From assembly GCF_000004195.4 (NCBI RefSeq), contig NC_030678.2, positions 89,930,404 to 89,994,403 of the forward strand: DNA of 64,000 bases, given 5' to 3'. Below are positions 22,401 to 33,807 of the stretch, piece after piece (position 1 is the stretch's first letter; each line of letters starts with the position of its first letter). Made by a program: the position numbers and the translations under genes. The DNA is from Xenopus tropicalis (taxonomy: Eukaryota; Chordata; Amphibia; Anura; Pipidae). The notes beneath the pieces were generated by a model that did not search any database, was not told the origin of the DNA, and worked only from the letters and a program-made list of their open reading frames with translations.

Positions 22401-24080
22401 TTCATAGTAGACATCTTTTCAGTTTTAGGTTGAACTTATTTCAGTAAAGGCTAAAACTAACAGGCGAGAAAACATTTAAAAAGAAAAGCTACTTTTTACT
22501 GTCCAGTGTTCCAATCATTGAGGAGGTTGGTCTTTGTGTGGCCCATTAAGTCATTCAGGTACTTCAGAAGTTAGATTTAATGCTATTGCTAATGACAGGG
22601 ATGGAGCTAAACCCTTAGCTGTTTGGTTGTGAAATAATCAAGTAGGAATGACAAACTGAAATATGTGTCTGCTCTATGGCTGACTTGAAATTTGATTCGG
22701 TTAGGTTGTTAAACTTTCTTCATAGCGGTAATGTGCGTATTCTTGGCCCTAGAACCGTGTTGCTAAACACTTTATTGATTTTTGCCAGACAACACAGATT
22801 AAAAGGTAACTTGTTTTGGATACATACATTAGAAACCTGTGCTCTAAATGATTTCCCGATGTTCTATTAGGCCAGGTTTATATATATATATATTATAACC
22901 TTGGTAAAGGTCCAAATGTGGACTGAAACACTGGACACAAGTGGTCCTTACCACACAGGAATGCACGGTTGCCACAGGAGCTCCCTATCTTGGATTTTGT
23001 TAGGAGTGCCAGTGACACTCACATGCTCAGTGCACTCTGGGCAACTGTTGAGAAGCTAAGCTTAGGGGTAGCCACAAATCAAACATAAAATGAGGTTTGT
23101 TGGTCATATAAGCTGGTTCTACAGGGCTAATTATTAAATCCTAATGCTAATTGCACTGATTTCAGAGCTGTAAAATACTAATCTGTGGTAATCTGTATTA
23201 TTACCTAATCAAATTTATATTGTGACAGTTATATTCTATGAATACAGTATATTGTGATCGGTTCCGAAGTTCAGGTAACTGACAGCAAAACAGAGCATGT
23301 GCAGGGAATCAACTGAAAAGAAGATTGGGAGCTACTGGGGGTATTTTAGGAGGCACAGGTCTTTACTGCTATAGGTCTATGGTTGCTTTGGGTTGGTACA
23401 GTGTGCTGTGGGTACCATACTTCTCAACTGTCCCAATTTATGCAGGACAGTCCCAATTTAGGGAGCTTGTCCTGCAGTGCCAGATCAGCTACTTGATATC
23501 CAGCAAGTGCTAACTTTTCTCTTCACTAATGGTATTCCTTTTTCTTTTCCTATTGCAAATGAAAGATCACCAGGTACCGGATAACAGCTGAAATTCAAGT
23601 CATTAAACTCTACACTAGCAATGTGACCCTCAACCCATTCCAACACCGATAAACACAGGAGGGTTAGTTGACCCAGTTTTAGATACAGTTAAATTAAAAC
23701 CATGAACACTTCAGTATCAGGTGAATATCAGGGCCCTTTTCAGCCCTTTCTTTAGTCAGGGATGCATCGATGCCCGGACTTGGCAATCTGTGGATTTTGA
23801 CAAATGCTAGAGGGGCTGCTGTAAGAAGCAGTAAAAAAGTCTCTATTTAGTGGGCTGGTGGGGGGCCATAGCCTAATATATATGTATATTGGACTGAAAC
23901 ACTTCTTTGCCTTCAATGACATTAACATGCATTCAACTCCTACTGGAAGGGTAACAATTCTTTTGCATATATATGTTTTATATTTTTTCCCTAGAGATAT
24001 TATTAGTAAGTTTATAAATGTAGACCCATCTAATGGTTTTTCTTACTGCAAACAACTCAGTGTTGTTGATGGTGTTGGTG
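19440..24080. other. 4.6 kb of intergenic DNA without a recognised gene
   Basis: Mostly AT-rich, apparently unique sequence. Noted: a TA microsatellite at about 22880-22897, a purine-rich stretch at 21900-22110 with no protein match I know, and at 23418-23480 a fragment (CATACTTCTCAACTGTCCC) related to the MITE at 59387. No exon with convincing splice context was seen. Confidence 0.5.
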
Positions 24081-24086
24081 GTGCAT

Positions 24087-24375
24087 TTCTAAAGCTGGCC
24101 ATACACGCACCGATGATATCGTACGAAACCTCGTTTTGTACGATATTCAGTGCGTGTATGGCTGCTCGACAAGGCAACCGATATCTCAAAAAGTTGCGGA
24201 TATCGGTCGGCTCGTCAATCGGCCGGGTTAAAAGATTTTGATCGGGTGCCATTGAAGGCGCCTGAGCAAAATCTATGTTCAGGGCTGAAACGTCAGAATG
24301 AGGTAGAATTTCTATTGTTTCTACCTCCATATCTGACGATTCAGCCCTGAACGTCTGTGGACTATGGCCATCTTA
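24087..24375. mobile_element. TTAA-type MITE, divergent copy
   Basis: The left end TAAAGCTGGCCATACACGCACC resembles the MITE at 2384; the right end CTATGGCCATCTTAA carries TTAA. Internal inverted segments include TTCAGGGCTGAAACGTCAGA (about 24280) against TCTGACGATTCAGCCCTGAA (about 24331). Confidence 0.6.
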
Positions 24376-24939
24376 AGTCATGCTGGAATCAGCCAGTTAA
24401 TGCAGGGATAATTTGTCAGGGACTTGGAGCATGAATGGGTTTGCAGTTTGAATAAAATATTAGGTTGAGTAAGGTACAAATAAATATTTAACTGCTAAAG
24501 AACCATTAGAGAAAATTAATACTATTTGCAACTAACTGTGAAATGCTATCAACCCAAATATATGTAATTTTATATGTGTAAGCAAGTGTGCTTGAGTTTG
24601 CTAGTCACTTATTGGTATTTGCTGTTAGTTTTAGAGGTTACCTAGTCTAGTGCCTCACCCATAATTTATGGTATTTAGGTTTCTAAGACAGAAATCTTTG
24701 TTTTAGCAGGCAGGGAGAAACAGAATTGCATACATTATTGTGACATGTAACAAGTGAATTTGCCACAGAGATTTGCCTTGATGTGGCTGACTAAATTTGC
24801 CATAGGGTGTAACTAAAATCTAATTTTTATTAACATAAATATTTTCTAGCAATTAAAATGTTACTTATAGGCTGTAAATAAAGGGCACTCCTACACCAAA
24901 GGGTTTTCCAGAAGATTATCATGTCCCGCCCACTATCAC

Positions 24940-26437
24940 ATAGAACATAAATCACGGAACAAAAGTTTAAACTGAGAAAGTGTACCATTTTAAGGGAAAA
25001 ATATGTTGATTCAGAATTTCATGGTGTCAACAAATCCCAAAAAAGTTGGGACAAGGCCATTTTCACCACTGTGTGGCATCTCCCCTTCTTCTTACAACAC
25101 TCAACAGACGTCTGGGGACCGAGGAGACCAGTTTCTCAAGTTTAGGAATAGGAATGCTCTCCCATTCTTGTCTAATACAGGCCTCTAACTGTTCAATCGT
25201 CTTGGGCCTTCTTTGTTGCACCTTCCTCTTTATGATGCACTAAATGTTCTCTAAAGATCTGGACTGCAGACTGGCCATTTCAGTACCCGGATCCTTCTCC
25301 TACGCAGCCATGCAGCCATGATGTTGTGATTGATGCAGAATGTGGTCTGGCATTATCTTGTTGAAAAATGCAGGGTCTTCCCTGAAAGAGATGACGTCTG
25401 GATGGGAGCATATGTTGTTCTAGAACCTGAATATATTTTTCTGCATTGATGCTGCCTTTCCAGACATGCAAGCTGCCCATGCCACACGCACTCATGCAAC
25501 CCCATACCATCAGAGATGCAGGCTTCTGAACTGAGCGTTGATAACAACTTGGGTTGTCCTTGTCCTCTTTGGTCCGGATGACATGGCGTCCCAGATTTCC
25601 AAAAAGAACTTCGAATCGTGACTCGTCTGACCACAGAACAGTCTTCCATTTTGCCACACTCCATTTTAAATGATCCCTGGCCCAGTGAAAACGCCTGAGC
25701 TTGTGGATCTTGCTTAGAAATGGCTTCTTCTTTGCACTGTAGAGTTTCAGCTGGCAACGGCGGATGGCACGGTGGATTGTGTTCACTGACAGTGGTTTCT
25801 GGAAGTATTCCTGAGCCCATTCTGTGATTTCCTTTACAGTAGCATTCCTGTTTGTGGTGCAGTGTTGTTTAAGGGCCCGGAGATCACGGGCATCCAGTAT
25901 GGTTTTACGGCCTTGACCCTTACGCACAGAGATTGTTCCAGATTCCCTGAATCTTCGGATGATGTTATGCACAGTTGATGATGATAGATGCAAAATCTTT
26001 GCAATTTTTCGCTGGGTAACTCCTTTCTGATATTGCTCCACTATCTTTCTGCGCAACATTGTGGGAATTGGTGATACTCTACCCATCTTGGCTTCTGAGA
26101 GACACTGCCACTCTGAGAAGCTCTTTTTATACCCAATCATGTTGCCAATTGACCTAATTAGTGTTATTTGGTCTTCCAGCTCTTCGTTATGCTCAAATTT
26201 ACTTTTTCCAGCCTCTTATTGCTACTTGTCCCAACTTTTTGGGGATTTGTTGACACCATGAAATTCTGAATCAACATATTTTTCCCTTAAAATGGTACAT
26301 TTTCTCAGTTTAAACTTTTGTTCCGTGATTTATGTTCTATTCTGAATAAAATATTAGAAGTTGGCACCTCCACATCGTTGTGTTCAGTTTTTATTCACAA
26401 TTTGTTTAGTGTCCCAACTTTTTTGGAATCCGGGTTG
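24940..26437 (-). mobile_element. Tc1 element, minus strand, left repeat truncated
   Basis: The right inverted repeat is complete (about 26215-26437) and ends TTTGGAATCCGGGTTG followed by TA. The left repeat survives only from ATAGAACATAAATCACGG at 24940, so about 110 bp of its outer end are missing. Matching inner blocks (TTGATTCAGAATTTCATGGTG and complement) confirm the pair. The element belongs to a different Tc1 family from the one at 10699: repeats and transposase differ throughout. Confidence 0.92.
25060..26140 (-). pseudogene. Tc1 transposase pseudogene, 8-bp duplication frameshift
   Basis: A frame open from 26140 to 25280 encodes the N-terminal paired-like domain (GVTQRKIAKILHLSSSTVHNIIRRF, GRKTILDARDL, LSVNTIHRAIRRC) and the first two catalytic Asp residues (LWSDESRFE, FQQDNARPHSAS). 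The natural start is probably the MGRV Met at 26086. After HSASITTSWL a tandem duplication of ATGGCTGC (25311-25326 on the + strand) shifts the frame, and the frame closes at 25280. The expected remainder (VLKWPVCSPDL, then ENI and a C-terminus near 25060) is still readable in another frame, where a small deletion also creates a stop beside the catalytic Glu. Confidence 0.88.
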
Positions 26438-26439
26438 TA

Positions 26440-28462
26440 TGTCCCCCTTAAGTAAATGAGGCTTATGTTACTTAAAGTTACAGTAGCAGCTGGAAACAAT
26501 GCCCAGAGGTTCCAGAATCTTCATTACTAGTAAATAATGGAGAGGTGGAAGAGTGGAGGGAGACTTTGACATTACTGTAAATGAGCATGAAATTGGCCAT
26601 AACTATTTGAGTCCTATAGTCAGTTGCAAACTTTAAATCACTGCCTATGAAGGATGGTACAGTTATGTTAATGATCTTGCTGAATATTTACAGGAGCCCA
26701 GTAGAGCCCTCAGATGGACCTGCCCAACAGATATCTGTCCAAAAATTGCCCAGATGTTGATCAGACAGAGCTAAAAATCCTGTGTGCGGTTGACTAGCGC
26801 ACTGGCTCATTGGTGCAGTCTCACCCCAACGGCCTACATCCCATCAATGAGATTCAAATATTTGGCCTGTCGGGATCAAGCCAATATTGCCAACCTCAAG
26901 GTGGGCATATCAGAAAGATCTGATCTTTTGGCAACTTTGCCAAACAAGTGGACCTTTCAGTGTATGGCCACCTTTAGGTTTACTAATAAGCTTTGGTTGG
27001 AGACAACAAAGCAGGAATAATTCACTTATTGGTTTGACCAGAATAATAAATATTATGTTTGGCAAAAGCAGAATGCTATATGCCAACAGGAAAGCATGGT
27101 GTCAGAAGCAACACTGATGATTCTGGCTACTTCAAGACTCATTTGGTTTGCAGTCATCCATGATATCATATATAGTTGCTAACTATGCTTTTATTTTAGT
27201 GACATTTTCCTCTATGTAATAATCTGTACCAGGACTGTCCCATTGAAAATATCCCAGCTGCACAGAGTATCTTATTGTCCTTAGTGTAAGACAGCTGCCC
27301 CAGTACCTCCACTTTCATTTTAACTTTTCAGTTGAAAAAAAATATTTCTTATATACTGCATTGGTACATGGTTCCTTTAAGACAATATAAGAGACATATA
27401 ACACAGCTTCTCATCACTTTAGTGCCCATAGAAATAATTTCCAGAGTTGGCAGCTATGTGAATTTAGATTTATGATAGAAAATTCTTTTGGAGAATGTCA
27501 GCCCATCCATCTTTGTTCTGAAGCTAAGCCACAAATACTAAAGTTCATACAACAAAACAATGACCCTAAACATGCAAGGACATCTATTACAGAACTACTG
27601 AAGCAAAAAAGATTTATGCTTGCAAAGCCCAAGTCCTTATTTAGACTATTGAAATGTATGCCAAGAATGGCCTAGGATGCCTTAAACTTAATAAAAGAGT
27701 TTAATCAACAGAATAAAACTTTGGACCTTCTTTTTGTCGATTAGTAAAATCATGTTCTTTTATTACTTTGGGCATGCAGTTGTGTGGTTCTAGTTTCATT
27801 CCTGTGAGTTGGTGGCTGGGGAGGGTAGGCGGAGAGAAGGGGCCACAAGTAATTGTATCCTGGAATTCTAATGAGGGCTTGAAGAGGCTAAGCCTCACAA
27901 ACTAACATCCATTAATTTCCCTATGTTGGAGATATTATACATGAATTTTGCACTGTATTTATCCCTCCATGTGTTATGAGGTTACTGTACATTAAACAAC
28001 ACTGTATTTATTCTACCTTGTGTTCTGGGGCATGGTATGCGTCTTGTTGTGTGCTCTGGGGTATTATATATGCAACTGACACTATATTTGTTCTGTTAGA
28101 TGTTGAAGGAGGTATTTAACATAAAATTGGCACTACATTTATCCTGCTGTGATTTGGGGGTATTTATGATGATGATAGTGGCCCTGGGAAAGTATGAAGG
28201 AATCTGTGTAGAATATCATTAACAAGTCTCCACATACTGTCCCTCTGCCTATTGCTACATCCCAGTTAAACCTTTTAACTGTGTGGCAACAATAATGTGA
28301 TAAAGATATCAGGTTCAAAAATGCTATTGTCTGTGAAGACTGAATGATCTGAATGATCTGTTTTTTTATTGTGTAAGATTTATGGGCTTTATAAATGTTC
28401 TAACGTTAAATGTACTAAGTGTCTTTTCACATGAATGTTTTTTTTGTCCAACAGTACCGGCC
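26440..28462. other. Intergenic with eroded element fragments
   Basis: 26700-26990 looks like an old TTAA-type MITE (CCAACAGATATCTG, then GTGTATGGCCACCTTTA at its right end). A Tc1 fragment lies at 27478-27680. The rest shows no gene. Confidence 0.45.
27478..27680 (+). pseudogene. Tc1 transposase fragment
   Basis: One frame reads GECQPIHLCSEAK, then QQNNDPKHARTSITELLKQKR. This matches the segment around the second catalytic Asp in Tc1 transposases (QQDNDPKH plus the following helix), with the Asp changed to Asn. No inverted repeats were found nearby. It is only about 200 bp of an old copy. Confidence 0.65.
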
Positions 28463-28813
28463 TGTCATGTTCACCAAGATGTAGGTCCACCAACGCCTCA
28501 AGCAAGCTGTAGGATTACCTGAGTATTGGTACAGGAAGCGCAGCAAGCAGAGAGTAGTTGGAGAGCCAAACGAGTTACCAGGGGTGAAGGAGAGTGCTGG
28601 TCAGGAAACAGGTCTGGGCAGGCAGCACAGGTCCAAGTCAGGGAAACAAGCCAAAGGTCAGAAAGTAAATACCAGTACGGGAGCAACACTAGGAAAGAAG
28701 TAAAACTTAAAAACCAAGTTGGTGGTAAGTGTGGACTGTCTCTGTAAGGGCCCAAGAGAGTGAGGGCCTGCTGACATTGCGATAGTCGGATGCAATAGTT
28801 CTTGACCATCAAC

Positions 28814-29460
28814 TTAAAGGAAATGAATAGCCTACATTTGCCTAAAATGTATATCAGTTGGGCACCTCTCCCACACCCAAATGGCATTATTTGTACTGCA
28901 TATATCCCCTCCGCTTGCCAGCACCATCACATTTTCCTAAAGCAAATAGCAGATTTTAGCCGGTGGCGATTTTTCCTCTGATACATAATCAGTTACATTT
29001 AAATCTGCAAACACCATACACACACACAGACCCTTATTCAGCATACATTTCATCAAAAATACAGGCTCACACAGGCAGAACTGTCTCTGATAAAAGTTCT
29101 GCTTTGTTTGAGCACTGTAATGGTAAAGCTGAGCTCAGGAGAAAAAAATTGAAGCAGACAGCTGGAGCTGGGTTTCTATGGGAATCAGCAATGCCATCTC
29201 TTCACTGGCTGCTAGACTGGGGGGCGTGTTTAGTAATCTGAGCTTAGAACAACTGAGCATGCCCACAAGCCAACAGCCAAAGCAAATTCCTGAGGGAGGG
29301 AACTGAGTGGGTTACAGGAGAAATAGGAAATCTAAGTGATTAAGGGGATGCTGCAGCCTTACTATTAACCTCTGGACAACCAGTGTGGCAGGTATTGAAA
29401 GATTTCAAAGAGGCTGTTCACTGATTACATTTTTGTGTGTGGGGTTTACATGCCCTTTAA
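28814..29460. mobile_element. T2-family MITE inside the gypsy relic
   Basis: Ends TTAAAGGAAATG and CATGCCCTTTAA, with TTAA at 28814-28817 and 29457-29460. The flanks are both gypsy sequence in the same orientation: the integrase C-terminus to the right, and the probable end of the polyprotein and LTR to the left. Confidence 0.75.
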
Positions 29461-30250
29461 GTTGGAGGAGGAGAAGAGACAGATTGTTGCATAAATGGAT
29501 TTAGGATAACTGGCTTGTGAAGAGCAGAATGAAAACTGGATGTTATACGGCAAGAAGACGGAAGTTTTAATTGAAAACAAACAGCATTAATTTGACATAC
29601 AATACTGAAAGGTCCCAAGAAACGATGGCCAAGTTTCTTGCTTGGGCAAAACAACTTTAGATTTGCTATTGAGAGACAAACCTTGTCTCCAACCTTAAAT
29701 TCCTGGTCTTTACCTAATTTATTGTCAGCATAGAGCTTAAAGTTTTGCTGAGCTTTGGTTTCTTGAAGAAGTTTGAGATTCCTGGTTATAAAGGTTAGTC
29801 TATCTTGTACAGCTGGTACTAAGATTTCTGGTAGAGCCAATGAAAAGGTAGCTGGATGAAAACCATAATTAGCAAAGAAAAGTGACTGATTAATTGTTGA
29901 ATGAGGTGCATTGTAATAAGCAAATTCCGCAAGTGGAAGGAGAAAAACCCAATCATTCTGATGGTAGGAAGAAAAAAATCTAAGATACTGTTTAAGAGTC
30001 TGATTGGTCCTCTCTGTGTGACCATTTGTGTCTGAGGATGAAATGCAGAGGAGAGAAAGATTTCTAAAGCTTTGCAAAGTGATCTCCAAAACTGAGATGC
30101 AAATTGAACGCCTTGATTGGAGACTACTTCATCAGGATCTCTGTGGAGTCTAATAACTTCTTTGATGAAAGTCTCAGCAGTCGCAGCAGTCGTAGGGAGC
30201 TTGTAAAGAGGAGTAAAGTGAGCCATCTTGGTAAGCCTATCTACTACCAC
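29457..30250 (-). pseudogene. Gypsy integrase pseudogene
   Basis: Two overlapping frames carry the integrase. 30250-30090 reads MVVDRLTKMAHFTPL, AETFIKEVIRLHRDPDEVVSNQGVQF, the central catalytic fold; the usual second Asp (SDRG-type) is Asn-Gln-Gly here. 30089-29457 continues with the third motif region (TNGHTERTNQTLKQYLR), WVFLLPLAEFAYYNAPHSTI, and the C-terminal GPY/F-like domain (LGHRFLGPFSI). It is cut at 29460 by the T2 MITE. It once inserted the element's DNA copy into the genome. Confidence 0.82.
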
Positions 30251-30553
30251 AAAAATAGTGTTTTAAACCAGGAAGGGCTTTAGAATGAACTCTAAATGAT
30301 ACATTTGAATGAAACTGAACCTCAAGGTCTTGACGGCAGATGTAAGTAGAGAAGAAGACCATCAAATTTAGTCTGGAACCTTTTTTTAGACCTTCCACAA
30401 GTGTCACGGGAGTTTACGAACTGATTACCATCCCTAGAAAGATTTGGCCACAAAAAAGCCTTTTGGCCAAATTAATATCATGGAAAGCTTGCAGCCAAAG
30501 TTCCTCAGGTACAAATATCCGATTACGAAACAGGAACAGGCCATCCTTAAAAG

Positions 30554-30900
30554 TTAACTTTGGCATTTGAAGGACATTAACTTTAGAAGCAGAATTTGCT
30601 TGATTTGATCAATCAAAGCAGGCTGGATTAAAAGGAAGTTGTGTGAATGAAGAATAGTCTTTGGTGGTTCATATGAATCCTGCAGAGGAGAATGTAGCCT
30701 GGAAAGGACATCAGCCTTACAATTCTTAGATGCAGGTTTAGAGAGGCCAAAAGGCATGACTAAGTACTCAAAGTTCCTGTAACGAGCACAAAAAGCAGTC
30801 TTCCAAAATTTGGATGAAAAGATGAAGGAGCTGGAACTCTAATCAATCGCTGGGTTATGTTGTCTAAACCAAGGCAACCCAATAATTACAGATAAAAGAA
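30554..30900 (-). pseudogene. Gypsy protease/RT/RNase H junction with internal deletion
   Basis: In minus orientation the sequence runs from the protease tail (GLPWFRQHNPAID) through a short linker to RT motif YLVMPFGLSKPA, and within a few residues to KNCKADVLSRLHSP, which is the RNase H C-terminus. The whole RT palm, including its catalytic box, and most of RNase H are missing, so a deletion of well over 1 kb is fused nearly in frame here. Confidence 0.7.
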
Positions 30901-31289
30901 ACAACATCAAAATTCATAACTTATGCATGTATTTTATTCAAAGTCATGGACAAGTCAGGCCAATTCATCCTTTATAGTCTTAGACAGACCAAGATGGTAA
31001 TGGTGGTGTTTGAGAGTGGCCTCATTCCAGTCTGTGTCAGAAGCTGCCTTTCTGAAGTCAACCACGGCAAATAGCCTCTGCCGTGGTGACATGATGATCA
31101 TTATACAGGATGGCTATTGCTTGGAAGAAACTATCAACGGCCTGCAACACAGAACTCTGTAACTCCATCAACTGGAAAGCTCAGGACTGGATTTCTACTT
31201 GCAGTAAAGAGATGGTCACCCTGACTTTGATTCGTTCAGTAGAGTGAGCACAAGGTTAAAGGGTAAATAACAACCTGCATGTATTTATG

Positions 31290-32825
31290 AATTGCTGGAA
31301 AGTCTTTTGAACCCCTGAAAATCTCCCAGGCAATAACAGAACTAGCACTAACGTGGCCTGGGTGCAGGAGGCACAGCTGGGCCCCCCACTGCACACAGCT
31401 TTTGTGTTGGATTCTGACATTGCAATGCAGGAGGACGCAACATACACAACACCAAGACTTGGTGACAACATGGAATACCTGGTGTCAATTTACATGTGTC
31501 CATTGACTTGCGCACCAGTGAGAACCGCTCTCTGGTAAGTCCCTTAACACTGCCTATATAAAGGTTGTTCAAAAACAACCCAACAGCTAGGTGACTTGTT
31601 TCAAAATTCAATATTAGACATTAAAATTGTTCCAAAATATTTTGGCACTATAACGCAGACAAAATGCTGTACCCCTCTACAGAGAAGGTATTTTAAAAAT
31701 AAGCAACAAACCTATTGCCTTGATATTTTTAATACCATTGAGTCAATAAATCTTTCTTACTTCTGCAAAGTTTGGAATGTTGCAGTGTTGCATGCAATCT
31801 GTTACAATTTGTTGCTTAATCTGCAGAAGGGCTAATATTTAGATCTATAGTCCTAAAGGTAACAATTCTCCATTCACATGGATGGCCTAAGCCCTAAGTG
31901 AAGCCCTTGACCTATCAGCAAGTGTCATGGAAGTACAGATCTGTAAAATTCTGGGTCAGCTGATGATCCCATACACATTGCAAATTGGGTCACTGGTTGG
32001 CAGTTTTCTATAAACTCTAGTGCATTCCTCTAGTGATTTGGCCAAATCAATCTGGAGACATACGCACATACACCCACGGTTCCCTTGAAAACTGAATTGT
32101 ATACACAATTTCTCCATATGGAGAAAACTGACTGAGTTGTATACAAATTTGGCCCATATGGAAATGTTTACTCTCAGACCAGGCATTTCATGACACAGTG
32201 TGGACCCATATATTTATGATGGTGTATTTCAAGACACAAAGGGTCATTTATGACTACAAATGCATTGAGCAATGTGCAGCTTTGGCACAATCGCTATATT
32301 TTTTTCTAGGGATGCACCGAATCCACTATTTTAGGATCCGGCCAAACCCTGAATCCTTTGTGAATGGCATACTTTGCACTTACAATCAAGGGTAACTTAC
32401 ACACACAAATAGGAGGATATTACGTGCTGCCGTTGATGCTGCACTAAAAGTGCCATAACTACGTCAGGTATTATGTAAGTTAGTAAGTTTATTTCTGAAG
32501 AGAATGAGGGACAATTCTCTTCCAAGGAATTTGGGGATGTAAGGAGCAACAAGACAGGTTTATGGCGGGAAATAGCATTAGTATTTGGGATGTACATCCA
32601 AGCTGTGAACAATCCATCCATATGTATCATTTGGCACCATGTCTAACTGTTGTGAAAGTAAAAGGGTACAGGGCAATTAATCAGTGCTACTTGGTCGCCA
32701 CAACTAATCTTAGCCGTCATAGGTTTCTATACAAGTGACTAATTGTGCACCATTTGTGCTGTGCGAATTAGTCGACAAGACTTTTTAAAAAGTCACCGCT
32801 ACTAATCGCCATGTGTATCTTTGCG
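31290..32825. other. Intergenic, no gene recognised
   Basis: No coding, RNA or clear mobile-element signal was found apart from scattered AT-rich DNA. 32680-32815 has weak inverted similarity (ACTAATC and GACTAATTG) and may be an old MITE. Confidence 0.4.
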
Positions 32826-32830
32826 CTTAG

Positions 32831-33007
32831 GTAGGTAATTTATAAACACTGGGCAAACTTGCATCTAGGCAGTAACCCGTGGCAACCAATCTTATGTTTG
32901 TCTTCATAGTTCAACTTGCAACAGGCTGAAAAAAAAACTTATTGCTGATTGGTTGCTATGGGTCACTGCCCAGGTGCAATTGTATCCAGTGTTTATAAAT
33001 TAGCCCC
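32831..33007. mobile_element. Short palindromic MITE upstream of CLIC4
   Basis: GTAATTTATAAACACTGGGC on the left pairs with CCAGTGTTTATAAATTAGCC on the right, and the interior GTGGCAACCAATC pairs with GATTGGTTGCTATGGG. It is about 175 bp, non-coding, and roughly 400 bp before the GA-rich CLIC4 leader. Confidence 0.65.
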
Positions 33008-33412
33008 AGGGTGTCAGGTTCACCTGTGAGCCCTAGAAGGCACAGTCCCACTCTGGAGAGATTTAACAGCTTAAAACACAATTTGAAGTAAAATATATAA
33101 TCTTGTACGTCATTTTTAATTTTTAATATTTAATTTTTAATATCAATGTCTGTGCGTGCCGCCACACCTAGGATATATAGCTAGCCGGCACAGCCAGTGG
33201 TGACCGTCGTACACTCTCTACTTTTGAATTTGTGCTGTCAGTATCGTACATTATTTGTTATAGTAAGGCTTTTGCTCGCCCCATATCTGACCATAAGGAA
33301 GAATATTACGTGAGGCTGAGAGGCAAGGCGGGTCCGAAGTGGTTAACGGTTCCACTTGCTCCTCTCGCCTCACCCCTCCCTGTGCCTCCTCCCTCTCCTC
33401 CTTGCGAGCTGT

Positions 33413-33738
33413 ATGAGAAGTCCCGTTATACACAGAGCCGGATTCCCTGGCCGGGGCGCGGGAGGTGTCGAGATACAAAGGAGGTGGAGAAGGGCGGAAA
33501 GTCTGAAGTTGAGGGAAAATTCAGCGAGGGGAAAACAGAAGCCAGTGAGGGGAGAAGAAAAAGAGCGGCGAAGGTGTGAGAAAAGGCAGAGGGAGAAGTA
33601 GAAGCATAAAGGGCGAAGAGAAAGAGAAAGGAGAAGAGCCGAACAAGGAGAGGGAGAATACCCCGGGAGGCGGCAGCGAGGAGGGAATCGGCCAGGGACA
33701 AGTTGAATCTGTGCAAGGGCAGCTCTGGGCGCAGCAGC
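33413..33738 (+). promoter_or_regulatory. CLIC4 5' leader: GA-rich, possible upstream ORF
   Basis: About 260 nt before the CLIC4 start codon are strongly purine-rich (AGGAG and GAGAAAG runs, 33475-33700). An ATG at 33413 opens a 62-codon frame ending at TAG 33599-33601. No other ATG occurs before the CLIC4 start at 33739. If transcription starts upstream of 33413, this would be an upstream ORF; if it starts later, the CLIC4 ATG is the first. The transcription start is unknown, and no TATA box is convincingly placed. Confidence 0.5.
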
Positions 33739-33807
33739 ATGTCTCTCTCGGTGCCTCAGAATGGAGTTCAGGAGGACAAAGACAACCTCGTCGAGCTCTT
33801 TGTTAAG
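33739..33807 (+). CDS. CLIC4: CLIC4 coding exon 1
   Basis: ATG at 33739 has A at -3 and begins 23 codons (MSLSVPQNGVQEDKDNLVELFVK) ending at the GTAAGT donor at 33808. CLIC4 is a chloride intracellular channel family protein: a soluble glutathione-transferase-fold protein that can associate with membranes and acts in trafficking, actin dynamics, tube formation and TGF-beta signalling. Vertebrate CLIC4 starts with a similar short acidic segment followed by [16 protein letters not shown]. The exon ends in phase 0, exactly as needed to join exon 2. Only exons 1 and 2 of the gene lie in this window. Confidence 0.95.

Larger units (their letters stand above)
28463..31285 (-). mobile_element. Ty3/gypsy LTR retrotransposon relic, split by a T2 MITE
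   Basis: Read on the minus strand from about 31285: gag-like peptides (YFQAVDSFFQAIAILYNDHH), the end of a protease domain (VIIGLPWFRQHNPAID), an RT scrap (YLVMPFGLSKPA), a RNase H end (CKADVLSRL), a zinc-binding remnant, the integrase core and C-terminal domain, then after the T2 MITE a possible polyprotein continuation (VDGQELL) and LTR-like sequence ending at 28463 (TGTCATGTTCACC on the + strand). No second LTR was recognised. It is heavily decayed with many frameshifts. It is a retrotransposon, not an infectious agent. Confidence 0.72.

Noticed and set aside
28963..29241. 92-codon open frame
   Set aside because: Lies wholly inside a T2 MITE, which has no coding function.
33576..33806. 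Open frame overlapping the CLIC4 start
   Set aside because: It begins at GTG, not ATG, and is pure low-complexity GA sequence.
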